DNA of 64,000 nt, from the NCBI RefSeq assembly GCF_008704495.1, contig NZ_CP023699.1:9858001-9922000 (forward strand), read 5' to 3'. Made by a program: the position numbers and the translations under genes. The notes beneath the pieces were generated by a model. The model did not search any database and was not told the DNA's origin. It saw only the letters and a program-made list of their open reading frames with translations. Shown piece by piece: positions 23,674-31,739 of this stretch. The stretch comes from Streptomyces kanamyceticus (GTDB lineage: Bacteria > Actinomycetota > Actinomycetes > Streptomycetales > Streptomycetaceae). Position 1 is the stretch's first letter. Every line of letters starts with the position of its first letter.

Positions 23674-25184
23674 TGGTCGGCGGACATGGGTGCGTCGATG
23701 TCGCCGTGGTCGGGTGCGGCCCCGTCGGCATGACGCTCGCGGCGCTGCTCGGGAAGGCCGGGCACTCGGTCGTGGTGTTCGAGCGCTACCCCGGTCTGTA
23801 CGGGCTGCCCCGGGCCGCCAGCCTCGACGGCGAGGTCATGCGCGCGTTACAAGGGCTCGGCCTCGCCGACGAGTTGGCGCCCGCGCTGCGACGGCAAGAG
23901 GCGTACGAGTGGCGCAATGGAGCGGGTGAGCTGCTCATCCGGCAGGTGTTCCGGGCCGTTGGCACCAGCGGCTGGGCCGACCTCTACATGTTCCACCAGC
24001 CGGACCTGGAGAAGGCGCTCCACGGGCTGTGCGCGGCGCTGCCGAACGTCGACATCCGGTTCGGCACGAAGGTCACGGGACTGACCCAGGACCGCGATCG
24101 GGTCACACTCGACACGGCGGACGGCACCGGCCTCGCGGCGCGTCACGTGGTCGGGTGCGACGGAGGCAACAGCTTCGTGCGGGCGGCCCTCGACATCGAG
24201 CAGGACGATCTCGGCTTCGCCGAACCCTGGCTGGTCTGCGACTTCGAACTCCGGCGCCCCGCAGCCGAATTGGGGTTGCCGCCGATGCTGCAGATCGGCG
24301 ATCCCGAGGGGCCGACCACCGTCATCACCACCACCGCCGGGCGACAACGGTTCGCCTTCATGCTCGACGAGGGCGACGACGCGGAGCGGGAGCGTACGGC
24401 GGAGCGCGTGTGGTCCCGCGTGGCGCGCCATCTGTCCCGCGACGACGCCGACATCGTCCGTGCCGCCACCTACACGTTCCAGTCGCTGGTCGCGAGGCGG
24501 TGGCGGGACGGCCGTGTGCTGCTCGCGGGCGATGCCGCACACCAGATGCCGCCGTTCCTGGGGCAGGGCATGTGCGCGGGCATACGGGACGTACTCAACA
24601 TCGCCTTCAAGCTGGATCTCGTACGCAGAGGTGTCCAGGGCGCCGATGTGCTCGACACGTATCAGAGCGAGCGGGAGCCGCATGTGCGGGGTGTGACGGA
24701 GCTGAGTGTGGAGCTCGGCCGCGAGCACACGGTGCGGGACCCGGTGCTCGCCCGGGAGCGCGACACCGTGCTGAAGGCCCGTCAGGCCGCGCTCAAGGAG
24801 CCGGAACGGATCCGTCTGCCCGACCTCGGCCCCGGCCTGTTCGCCTCCGGCGGGGGCGGGCTCTCGGTCCAGGGGCGAGTGAGCGACGGCCGAAGGACAG
24901 GACTGCTCGACGAGATCGTCGGCGGGGGTTTCCGCCTCCTGGTCACGGCGGAGGCCCTGCCACTGCTGGACGTCCCCGCGCTCGCAGACCTGGGTGTCAC
25001 GGTCGTCGGCTTCGGCGCCACCGCAGCGGGACGCGTCGTCGCCGACCTGGACGGCACGCACCGCCGCTGGCTGGCCGACCTCGGCGCCACCGCCGCCGCC
25101 GTGCGCCCCGACCACTACGTCTACGCGGCCGGGCCGGACGCGACCGAGGTGGCGGACCGGCTGATGGGGTGTCTGTCGAACTGA
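23673..25184 (+). CDS. FAD-dependent aromatic monooxygenase (MhpA/PheA-like), TTA-containing
   Basis: This protein of about 503 residues has DVAVVGCGPVGMTLAALLGKAGHSVVVFER (FAD Rossmann), the DG motif HVVGCDGGNSFVR and GDAAHQMPPFLGQGMCAGIRDVLN (GD motif), with a thioredoxin-like C-terminal remnant. It belongs to the class A flavoprotein hydroxylases acting on phenolic rings with NAD(P)H and O2. ATG 23673 uses the A of the upstream TGA. GTG 23670 is the alternative. Codon 59 (23847-23849) is TTA, decoded by the bldA tRNA, so translation may be developmentally delayed. Confidence 0.92.
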   Translation: MVGGHGCVDVAVVGCGPVGMTLAALLGKAGHSVVVFERYPGLYGLPRAASLDGEVMRALQGLGLADELAPALRRQEAYEWRNGAGELLIRQVFRAVGTSGWADLYMFHQPDLEKALHGLCAALPNVDIRFGTKVTGLTQDRDRVTLDTADGTGLAARHVVGCDGGNSFVRAALDIEQDDLGFAEPWLVCDFELRRPAAELGLPPMLQIGDPEGPTTVITTTAGRQRFAFMLDEGDDAERERTAERVWSRVARHLSRDDADIVRAATYTFQSLVARRWRDGRVLLAGDAAHQMPPFLGQGMCAGIRDVLNIAFKLDLVRRGVQGADVLDTYQSEREPHVRGVTELSVELGREHTVRDPVLARERDTVLKARQAALKEPERIRLPDLGPGLFASGGGGLSVQGRVSDGRRTGLLDEIVGGGFRLLVTAEALPLLDVPALADLGVTVVGFGATAAGRVVADLDGTHRRWLADLGATAAAVRPDHYVYAAGPDATEVADRLMGCLSN

Positions 25185-25201
25185 GACAGACACGTCACGG
25201 G

Positions 25202-25741
25202 TCAGGGTCGTTCAACGCCCCTGGCGAGGTCCGGGGTCGCCTCGCCCCGCGCGGCGATCAGCGGTCCAAGGAGTCGCGTGCCGGGACCCACCCGCCCGCC
25301 GGGTCCCGGCAGTTGCGTGGTGTCGGCCACCGTGAGCGGTCCCCGGCACGCCTCGCAGGCCACGACCGGCGCGGTGACGTGCCCGCAGGCGTCGTGGCGG
25401 ATCAGCGCGGGTGGCCCCGCCGGTTCCGCGTACCACTTGTCGCCCCAGGCCATCAGCGCCAGCAGGACGGGGTAGAGCTCCCGGCCTTTCTCCGTGGCCA
25501 CGTACTCCTCGCGCGGCGGGCTGTCCTGGTAGCGCTCACGCGTCAGCACACCCTCCTCGACCAAGCGGGCGAGGCGCGAGGCGAGGATCTTGCGGGACAG
25601 GCCGAGGTCCTCCGCCAGCTCGTCGAAGCGCCGGATGCCGACGAGGACGTCGCGCATGATCAGGGCCGTCCAGGCGTCGCCGAACAGGTCGGTCGCGCGG
25701 GCGATCGAGCACGCGACGCCGGAGAGAGGGGTGCGGGTCAC
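25202..25741 (-). CDS. HxlR-family winged-helix regulator
   Basis: This 179-residue protein has the HxlR DNA-binding domain at residues 10-105 (CSIARATDLFGDAWTALIMRDVLVGIRRFDEL, LSRKILASRLARLVEEGVL), followed by a Cys/His cluster (HDACGHVTAPVVACEAC) that could bind zinc. GTG 25741 starts the conserved domain. It is divergent from the methyltransferase at 25834 across twin palindromes. HxlR proteins commonly respond to reactive electrophiles or quinones. Confidence 0.9.
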   Translation of the reverse strand: MTRTPLSGVACSIARATDLFGDAWTALIMRDVLVGIRRFDELAEDLGLSRKILASRLARLVEEGVLTRERYQDSPPREEYVATEKGRELYPVLLALMAWGDKWYAEPAGPPALIRHDACGHVTAPVVACEACRGPLTVADTTQLPGPGGRVGPGTRLLGPLIAARGEATPDLARGVERP

Positions 25742-25762
25742 TGCTCCAGGGTATCGCCGACG

Positions 25763-25779
25763 GGTTCCCTGAGGGAACC
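25763..25779. promoter_or_regulatory. HxlR operator, site 1
   Basis: GGTTCCCT-G-AGGGAACC is a perfect 17-bp palindrome, 21 bp upstream of the HxlR start codon. It pairs with a near-identical site centred 28 bp away. Confidence 0.8.
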
Positions 25780-25789
25780 TGTCAATGTT

Positions 25790-25808
25790 AGGTTCCTTGA
25801 GGGAACCT
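25790..25808. promoter_or_regulatory. HxlR operator, site 2
   Basis: AGGTTCC-TTGAG-GGAACCT is a 7-bp-arm palindrome sharing its sequence with site 1, and ends 25 bp before the methyltransferase ATG. Two sites in the shared promoter suggest coordinate control of both genes. Confidence 0.8.
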
Positions 25809-25833
25809 GACGTGACCTGACTCGGAGCCCGCC

Positions 25834-26601
25834 ATGACCACCACCCCGCACATCGCAGTCGACTCCGCCGGACCCACGATCGTCGACGGCCGCCACATCC
25901 GGGCCCTGACCTTCCATTCCGTACGTCTTGAGTACCTGGGCCACGTGCTCGCGGAGCTGCGCCACGCACCGGCCGACAGCCGCGCGCTCGTCATCGGCAG
26001 CGGACGCGGCCTGCCCGCACGGGGGCTCGCCCAGCTCGGCTTCGAGGTCGTCGCCGCCGATCCTTCCCCCGCCGCGACGGCCCTCGCCAGGGACACGGAC
26101 GACGGGCTCGGCCTGACGTACGTGACGACGCCCGCTGAGCAACTCGCCCTGCCGGACGCCTCCTTCGACCTCGTCTACTGCGCCGACACCCTCGAAATCA
26201 CCGACCGCCTCGACGCGGTCCTCGCGGAGGCGGCGCGGGTGCTGCGCCCCGGTGGCGCCTTCGTCTACGACACGGTGAACCGCACTCCCGTGTCCCGCCT
26301 CATCTACCTCGGCGCCTTCCAAAGGTTCCCCGGCACCCGGATCATGCCCCGCGACCGCTACGCCGCACACCGGCTGCGCCGCCCCGCGGAGCTCGCCGAG
26401 GCCCTGGACCGGGCCGGTCTCGCCGCGCGAGACGTCTCGGCGTTCAAACCGCGTGACGTACGAAGCCTGGTGCGAGCGACGCGCGGGCGCAGGCGCGGCA
26501 CGGTGACCGACGAGCAACTGCCCGCCCTGGTCGACATGGTGCTCGAACCGGAGGGCAGCCCGGTGGTGACGTATCTGGGGTACGCGGTCCGCCGGATCTG
26601 A
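25834..26601 (+). CDS. Class I SAM-dependent methyltransferase (UbiG/Coq3-like)
   Basis: This 255-residue protein has the SAM-binding series ALVIGSGRGLPARGLAQLGFEVVAADPSP (motif I), FDLVYCADTLEIT (motif II) and AARVLRPGGAFVYDTVNR (motif III). The last, with the following LIYLGAFQRFPGT region, is typical of UbiG-type O-methyltransferases. Motif I has GSGRG where GCGxG is usual. A GGAG site precedes the ATG. It is divergent from HxlR and probably methylates a phenolic or quinol, which would suit the neighbouring LysR-controlled monooxygenase and reductase. Confidence 0.88.
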   Translation: MTTTPHIAVDSAGPTIVDGRHIRALTFHSVRLEYLGHVLAELRHAPADSRALVIGSGRGLPARGLAQLGFEVVAADPSPAATALARDTDDGLGLTYVTTPAEQLALPDASFDLVYCADTLEITDRLDAVLAEAARVLRPGGAFVYDTVNRTPVSRLIYLGAFQRFPGTRIMPRDRYAAHRLRRPAELAEALDRAGLAARDVSAFKPRDVRSLVRATRGRRRGTVTDEQLPALVDMVLEPEGSPVVTYLGYAVRRI

Positions 26602-26634
26602 TGGGAAGGAGCCGTCGGGCACGGCATAGCTCCC

Positions 26635-26769
26635 TCCGGGCAGTTCAGGGAGTGTCGCGGCGCGGGCCTGCTCGCGCCCCGGCAGCCCGGCCGCTACGTC
26701 CGGCACACCCTGAATCTGCCCGACGTGACGTCACTGGGCACCGACCTGCTGGCGGCGGTGCTGCGCTGA
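26635..26769 (+). pseudogene. C-terminal remnant of an ArsR-like regulator
   Basis: In one frame ending at TGA 26767-26769 the DNA encodes AGLLAPRQPGRYVRHTLNL then LPDVTSLGTDLLAAVLR. This resembles the wing and last helix of ArsR-family regulators. No start or N-terminal helix-turn-helix is present upstream; the methyltransferase stop lies at 26601. It overlaps the tail of the minus-strand glycosidase gene. I read it as a gene remnant, with moderate doubt because it is so short. Confidence 0.45.
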
Positions 26770-28569
26770 CGACGCCCCGCCCGTGTGAGCGCCGCTCGGA
26801 TAGGCGTCACCGATCCACGCCTCGTCGATCCGTAGCCGCTTGTAGCGGTCCGTGTCCGTCGGCGCCGCATGGGTGTTGAGCACCTCCAGGCGGACATGGC
26901 GCGCCGTGGTCGCCGGGACGTCGATCATCGCGACCCCGCGCCTGCTCGGCAGGGTGCCGGTCTTCACCGGGCTGCCCCAGTGCGTGCCGTCCGCGCTGAC
27001 GTAGACGCGGTAGTCCCGGATGCGCGCCGACTGTTCGGTGTCCGAGCGGGCGTAACTCACCGAGTCCTCACGCTGGTTGACGGCGAGGTACCGCACGCGC
27101 CGCGCCGCGCCGAGGTCGAAGCGCAGGGACACCGGGGTCGCCCGGTCGCTGTCCCAGTAGGTGCGGTGGTCGCCGTCCGCCGCCAGCGCCGCGTCGTGGC
27201 CGCTCGCCGACGCGCTCGCGCTCATCGTGTACGAGGTGGCGGGGATGATGCCCTGGCGGCCCGCGGTGGTGACCTTGAAGACCGTGTCGTACGGATCCCA
27301 GTCGCGCAGGCCCGTCAAGGTCAGCGTGCCGTCGGACTGGCGGTACGAAATGGCCTTCCCCGTGCGGAGGTTGGTGACCGAGGCGACCCGGTAGCCGTTG
27401 TCGTGGACCTTCAGCGTGGACGTCGACGGTGGGGTCAGGACGTGCAGGTAGTGGCGGTCGGGGTCGCTCTTGGCGATGGTCGTCACGCCGTGCGCGCCGT
27501 CGTTCCAGAAGCCGGGCTGCAGGCCCCCGTACAGATAGCCGCCTCCCTCGACGCCGTGCAGGGACTCGCCGACGCGGTCCAGGTAGCCGGAGGCGAAGTC
27601 GTTGAACTCCTCCTGTTTGGAAGGGAATCGCCCGTCTACCATCGGTGTCTCGGCCATGAGCGCCTTCACCGACGAACCGGCGTTGGTGACGAGCCGCCCG
27701 AGCGTGAGCTGCCGGTCCACGTCCGGGTCTGCGCCCGTGTACCACCAGGAGCCGGTGGAGGGCAGCTTGAAGTCCGCCTCGACGAGGCGCGGCGCGGCGG
27801 TGTAGACGGCCTGCGGATAGTCGTAGGCGGGGGACATGCCGGTCTTCTGCTCGTTGCTGACCATGTCCATGATCGGCGTGTCCTCGTTGTTGTTGCTGAG
27901 CGTGTAGTGGGGGCGCTTCTCGTAGATCTTCCGGTAGAGGCCGTGCTGCTCCCAGTACGCGTTGTCGTTGTCGATCCAGAAGCCACCTAGGTCCGGATAG
28001 CGGTCCATGACCTCGAAGAACTGGTCGTACGAGAACTCCCCGAAGCCGTCGCGGGTGCGCAGGTCGACGTCGCGGCCCTTGTGGGCGGAGTAGGCCGCCG
28101 AGTCCAGCCACTCGTGGCCGCCCTCGTCGTGCCACTTCGGGTCGTCGGTCATGTACAGGATCGTCTTGAGCCCCTTGGCCTTCGCGGCCGCGACGAGTTC
28201 GCCCAGGAAGTCCCGTTCGGTCGCGCAACTGCCCGGGATCTTGGACGGCCAGGGTCGCGCGTAGCCGAGCCTGCTGTGGAACGTGGCGAGCACCAGGTAC
28301 TGGGCATGCAGCTTCTGGGCCTCGCGCACCCAGTAGTCGGCGCTCCACCCGCCCGCGGTGACGTCCCGCTCCCAGGCGTCGCAACTGGTGTGGGACGGCG
28401 CGGTGCGCTGTCCCCAGTGCAGGAAGAGGCCCGAGGTGGAGGAGCGCAGGAAGTCCTGGCGGGGGTGGACCACATCGGCCCCGGCAGGCGTCGGCAGGGC
28501 GAGCGCGCCGAGCAGCAGGGCGAACACGGTCGTCAGGATCGCCGGTAAACGGCGTCGCGGCGCGCGCAT
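26731..28569 (-). CDS. Secreted alpha-L-fucosidase-like (GH29) protein with F5/8 type C domain, TTA-containing
   Basis: This 612-residue precursor has a signal peptide (LTTVFALLLGALALPTPAGA), a GH29-like (beta/alpha)8 domain (about residues 38-350; GLFLHWG, LVLATFHSRLG, YPDLGGFWIDNDNAYW with a candidate nucleophile Asp), a beta-sandwich, then a discoidin/F5/8 C galactose-binding-like domain (about 470-600; ARRVRYLAVNQRED, ARHVRLEVLNTH). It should release terminal sugars outside the cell. Codon 8 (28548-28546) is TTA. It is last in the three-gene operon, and its ATG overlaps the preceding TGA (TGATG). Confidence 0.85.
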   Translation of the reverse strand: MRAPRRRLPAILTTVFALLLGALALPTPAGADVVHPRQDFLRSSTSGLFLHWGQRTAPSHTSCDAWERDVTAGGWSADYWVREAQKLHAQYLVLATFHSRLGYARPWPSKIPGSCATERDFLGELVAAAKAKGLKTILYMTDDPKWHDEGGHEWLDSAAYSAHKGRDVDLRTRDGFGEFSYDQFFEVMDRYPDLGGFWIDNDNAYWEQHGLYRKIYEKRPHYTLSNNNEDTPIMDMVSNEQKTGMSPAYDYPQAVYTAAPRLVEADFKLPSTGSWWYTGADPDVDRQLTLGRLVTNAGSSVKALMAETPMVDGRFPSKQEEFNDFASGYLDRVGESLHGVEGGGYLYGGLQPGFWNDGAHGVTTIAKSDPDRHYLHVLTPPSTSTLKVHDNGYRVASVTNLRTGKAISYRQSDGTLTLTGLRDWDPYDTVFKVTTAGRQGIIPATSYTMSASASASGHDAALAADGDHRTYWDSDRATPVSLRFDLGAARRVRYLAVNQREDSVSYARSDTEQSARIRDYRVYVSADGTHWGSPVKTGTLPSRRGVAMIDVPATTARHVRLEVLNTHAAPTDTDRYKRLRIDEAWIGDAYPSGAHTGGASSAQHRRQQVGAQ

Positions 28570-29369
28570 CAGGCGAGTTGGTAGGCGCGCAGGTCGGTCA
28601 GCAGCATGTGACAGTCCTTCAGGGAACCCGAAGTGTCGCCCAGCGAACGGTAGATGCCCCACTTGGGACGCACCCGGTCATCGAGGAACGTGTCGATGCC
28701 CGTCCGCGACTTGTCGACCAACGTCGTGCCGCCGCTCTTGAGGATCCAGCGGATCGAGCCCGACGAACCGTTGCCGATCTTCATCTGGAAGTCGACGTCC
28801 GTCCAGGCGTCGTGCAGCGGCGCGAGAGCGGTACGCCCGATCAGCGTGCCCGAGGTGAACAGCTGCAGTTCGATGGTCTCCACGCCGTCGACCCGCCGCA
28901 GCGACTGCACGACGATCGGCGAACTGCCCTGCCCCGGCTGCTTCATCTGCATGATGTGGGTGAAGGAGGTGGTCGCCTTCAGCGAGCTCGGCAGGAACAT
29001 CTTGTACGTGAGCCGCCAGGTCTGGCCCGGCAGCCAGCGCAGGTACGAGTCGCCCTTGCGGCAGCCCGTGACCTCCTGGCGCTGCCGGTCGGTCGAGGTG
29101 TCGCGATCCACCATGTGCATGTTGAAGCGCCAGTTCTTGCCCTCGGTACGGATGTGCGGCTGGCCCGCCGTGTGCGAGTCGGCCCGGTCGTCCTCGACCG
29201 TCTCCCAGGCGCGCATCCCGTCGCCGCTCGCCGTCGGCGACCAGCGCAACTGCCAACTCGCCGTAGGCGCCGCCGCTCCCGCCGACGTGGCCAGCGCGCT
29301 CGCCGGTAGCGCCGCCGCGGCGGCGCCGCCGAGCGCGGCTCCAAGCACGGTCCTCCTGGACGTGTTCAT
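28569..29369 (-). CDS. Tat-exported polysaccharide-lyase-like jelly-roll protein
   Basis: This 266-residue precursor has a Tat signal (NTSRRTVLGAALGGAAAAAL, cut near ATSA). The mature part is predicted beta-rich: DRQRQEVTGCRKGDSYLRWL, TWRLTYKMFLPSSL, FTHIMQMKQPG, TALAPLHDAWTDVDFQMKIG and VRPKWGIYRSLG. This recalls heparin-lyase-I/glucuronan-lyase-type concanavalin A-like folds. A lyase would leave unsaturated uronyl ends, exactly the substrate type of the upstream GH105 gene. Family assignment is by pattern and is tentative. It overlaps both neighbours by 1-4 bases. Confidence 0.75.
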   Translation of the reverse strand: MNTSRRTVLGAALGGAAAAALPASALATSAGAAAPTASWQLRWSPTASGDGMRAWETVEDDRADSHTAGQPHIRTEGKNWRFNMHMVDRDTSTDRQRQEVTGCRKGDSYLRWLPGQTWRLTYKMFLPSSLKATTSFTHIMQMKQPGQGSSPIVVQSLRRVDGVETIELQLFTSGTLIGRTALAPLHDAWTDVDFQMKIGNGSSGSIRWILKSGGTTLVDKSRTGIDTFLDDRVRPKWGIYRSLGDTSGSLKDCHMLLTDLRAYQLA

Positions 29370-30610
29370 CTGTCCCTGCCTTCCGCTGAGTTGCTTGCCC
29401 TGAGTTGCTCGTTCATGATCAGAAAGGCGCCGAGACCGTGGAAGTCGTTGGTCGCCCGGCCGCGACCGATGTAGTACGCGTAGTCCCCGACGTTGGTGCC
29501 GACGGAGATCTCGGCGAGTTCCGTGCGCCCGTCGCCGTCGAGCGAGACGCGGGCGAGCACACCCGCGTATCCGCGCCTGGCCACGTCCGCGTAATGGGCG
29601 TCGATGTAGCCCTGTTGGGCGCCGCGTGACAGCGCGTAGGTGAACATGCTGGAGCACGACGTCTCGGTCCAGTTGCCGGGACGGGCCCCCTTGTCGATCA
29701 CCTGGAACCAGCGGCCGGTCGCCGGATCCTGGTACCGCTCGAGACCGGCGGCGAGCCGCGTCAGGACGGTCCGGAGCCGCGCACGCCGGGGGTGGTCGGC
29801 CGGGATCGCGTCGAGCACGTTCACCAGTGCCATCGAGTACCAGCCGACGGCCCGGCACCAGGACTCGGGGGCGCGCCCGGTGTCCTTGTCGGCCCAACTC
29901 GCCTCGCGGGACTCGTCGTAGGCGTGCCGCAGGAGCCCGCCGGAAACTTGCAGATGGGTGCCGTACACGGCCAGTTGCTCGGCCGCCTCGTCCTGGGTGT
30001 ACGACGTGTCGCCGAACTCCGCGCCGTACTCGACGAGGAACGGATTGACCATGTAGACGCCGTCGGCCCACAGCTGATGGGCGCGACTGGCCGCTGTGGC
30101 GTGCCAGAAGCCGCCGTCGCCCGTGCGCGGATAGGTCTTGAGGCGGTCGCGGATCTTGTGGGCCGCGATCCGGTAGCGGTCCTGTCCGGTCTCGCGGTGC
30201 AGGATCGTCAGGAGTCGGCCCGCCTGCATGCTGTCCAGGCTGTTGAAGCTCTGGCCGATGGAGCCGTCGGCGCCGACGAAACGGTCCACGTACTCCTTGA
30301 TGAACGTCAAGTACCGCTCGTCGTGCGTGCGTTGATAGGTGAGGTACTGGCCGTAGAGGTAGAGCCCGACCGGGTACGACCAGCCGCCGATGGTGGTGGG
30401 CGTGTAGCGGGCGAGGGTGGAATCGACCATGGAGGCGGACCAGTCGGTGGTGGACCGGTCGGGGGTACTCCCGTTCAGAGATGCGGACACGGTCGTCCCG
30501 GCTCCTGCCTCGGTGCCACCCCCGTAGAGGAGGGCACCGACCAGTGCGCCGGTCATGAGCAGTGCGGATTTCCTTCTCGTGACGTTCATCGTGCCGCTCA
30601 TGAGGTGCAT
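29366..30610 (-). CDS. GH105/GH88 unsaturated glycosyluronyl hydrolase, exported
   Basis: This protein of about 414 residues has an (alpha/alpha)6-barrel: WSYPVGLYLYGQYLTYQRT, IGQSFNSLDSMQAGRLL, HQLWADGVYMVNPFLVEYG (with the likely catalytic Asp) and APESWCRAVGWYSMALVNVLDAIP. The family removes 4,5-unsaturated uronic acid left by polysaccharide lyases. The N-terminus has an RR-containing export signal (VTRRKSALLMTGALVG). Three in-frame ATGs exist (30610, 30601, 30589). 30610 has AAGGCAGG nine bases upstream, while 30589 gives a neater signal peptide. First gene of the operon. Confidence 0.9.
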   Translation of the reverse strand: MHLMSGTMNVTRRKSALLMTGALVGALLYGGGTEAGAGTTVSASLNGSTPDRSTTDWSASMVDSTLARYTPTTIGGWSYPVGLYLYGQYLTYQRTHDERYLTFIKEYVDRFVGADGSIGQSFNSLDSMQAGRLLTILHRETGQDRYRIAAHKIRDRLKTYPRTGDGGFWHATAASRAHQLWADGVYMVNPFLVEYGAEFGDTSYTQDEAAEQLAVYGTHLQVSGGLLRHAYDESREASWADKDTGRAPESWCRAVGWYSMALVNVLDAIPADHPRRARLRTVLTRLAAGLERYQDPATGRWFQVIDKGARPGNWTETSCSSMFTYALSRGAQQGYIDAHYADVARRGYAGVLARVSLDGDGRTELAEISVGTNVGDYAYYIGRGRATNDFHGLGAFLIMNEQLRASNSAEGRDR

Positions 30611-30664
30611 GAGCTGATACCTGCCTTCGTGGGGGCGAGAGGGAGGGATACTGCGGAGCTCGCG

Positions 30665-30698
30665 CGTTGTTCAGATCTGTGTCTGATATTCAGCAACG
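30665..30698. promoter_or_regulatory. Candidate operator upstream of the polysaccharide operon
   Basis: The AT-richer gap 30611-30854 holds CGTTG (30665-30669) and CAACG (30694-30698) flanking CAGATCTG and CTGA-TAT-TCAG inverted elements, about 55-90 bp upstream of the GH105 start. The layout suits a LacI- or IclR-type site, but no such regulator is adjacent. Nothing else is recognisable in the gap. Confidence 0.4.
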
Positions 30699-30854
30699 TG
30701 CATTAGGGTTGCGCCATGACGGGACACGGTCAACGCCCTCGACGGAAAACGTCGGAGCACTATCCCGCCAATCTGGGAGCGCCGGTTCCGTCGGGTAGCG
30801 GTCCCGCACGATTCGAGAAGCCCGAGCCCGGCCGCCGCGCTTAGCATCAACGGC

Positions 30855-31265
30855 ATGGACATCACCATTCACACGACCGTCCTCCCGCACGACGACCCGG
30901 ACGCGTCCCTCGCCTTCTACCGGGACGTCCTCGGCTTCGAGGTCCGCAGCGACGTCGGACAGGGCAGGATGCGCTGGATAACGGTCGGTCCCGTCGGTCA
31001 GGTCGGCACGTCCATCCTCCTGGCGCCACCGGCCGCCGACCCCGGGATCACCGAGGACGAACGCCGCACCATCGCCGAGATGATGGCCAAGGGCACCTAC
31101 GGCTGGATCCTCCTCGCCACCCATGACCTCGACGGCGTGTTCGAGAAGGTCAGCGCGGGCGACGCCGAGATCGTCCAGGAACCGACCGATCAGCCGTACG
31201 GCATCCGGGACTGCGCCTTCCGCGACCCCGCGGGCAACATGGTCCGCATCCAGGAAGTCGGCTGA
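30855..31265 (+). CDS. VOC-family (glyoxalase-like) protein
   Basis: This 136-residue protein has two beta-alpha-beta-beta-beta halves: HTTVLPHDDPDASLAFYRDVLGFEVRSDVG and GVFEKVSAGDAEIVQEPTDQPYGIRDCAFRDPAGNMVRIQE. The late D-P-x-G-N and a Glu in the last strand are typical metal-binding positions. VOC proteins act as small metalloenzymes or binding/resistance proteins. It is followed after 36 bp by an AraC-type regulator and a second VOC gene, all co-oriented. Confidence 0.9.
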   Translation: MDITIHTTVLPHDDPDASLAFYRDVLGFEVRSDVGQGRMRWITVGPVGQVGTSILLAPPAADPGITEDERRTIAEMMAKGTYGWILLATHDLDGVFEKVSAGDAEIVQEPTDQPYGIRDCAFRDPAGNMVRIQEVG

Positions 31266-31301
31266 GCGGTCCGACCCACGACAGGTGGAAGGAGCTCTTT
31301 C

Positions 31302-31739
31302 ATGTGCCAACCCTCGTGGGGCCGCGCTCGCGTCGAGGCGCAGCGCCTGAGCGACCTCGCGCGGCTGCGTCGCGTGCGTGACCGGATCGACCGGGAGTAC
31401 GGGCGGCCGCTGGACATCGAGGTGCTCGCCCGCGCCGCGAACCTGCCCGCCGCACCCCTCGGCCGCCAGTTCCTGCTGGCCTACGGCCTGGCCCCGTACG
31501 CGTACCTGATGACACGTCGTATCGAACACGCGACGGCCCTGCTGCGCCGCGGGGACCTGAGCGTCGCCGAGGTCTGCTCGGCCGTCGGCGGCCCGTCCCT
31601 CGACACGTTCAGGACCTGCTTCACGGAACGGGTCGGTGTGTCGCCGGACGTCTACCGGCAGCGCGCGATCGGCGCCGCGGCCGACGTCCCATCGGTCAGG
31701 AATGGAGAAGCACCCCTCACAGGCCCGCGCCTAGCGTGA
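31302..31739 (+). CDS. AraC-family helix-turn-helix regulator (DNA-binding domain only)
   Basis: This 145-residue protein is little more than the two AraC helix-turn-helices: RIDREYGRPLDIEVLARAANLPAAPLGRQF and LLRRGDLSVAEVCSAVGGPSLDTFRTCFTERVGVSPDVYRQR. There is no separate ligand domain. AAGGAG seven bases upstream supports the ATG. Its TGA overlaps the next VOC start (TGATG). It likely controls the flanking VOC genes. Confidence 0.9.
   Translation: MCQPSWGRARVEAQRLSDLARLRRVRDRIDREYGRPLDIEVLARAANLPAAPLGRQFLLAYGLAPYAYLMTRRIEHATALLRRGDLSVAEVCSAVGGPSLDTFRTCFTERVGVSPDVYRQRAIGAAADVPSVRNGEAPLTGPRLA

Noticed and set aside
26790..28540. Plus-strand frames opposite the GH29-like gene
   Set aside because: They have no start-site support and no recognisable domains, and are shadows of the minus-strand gene.
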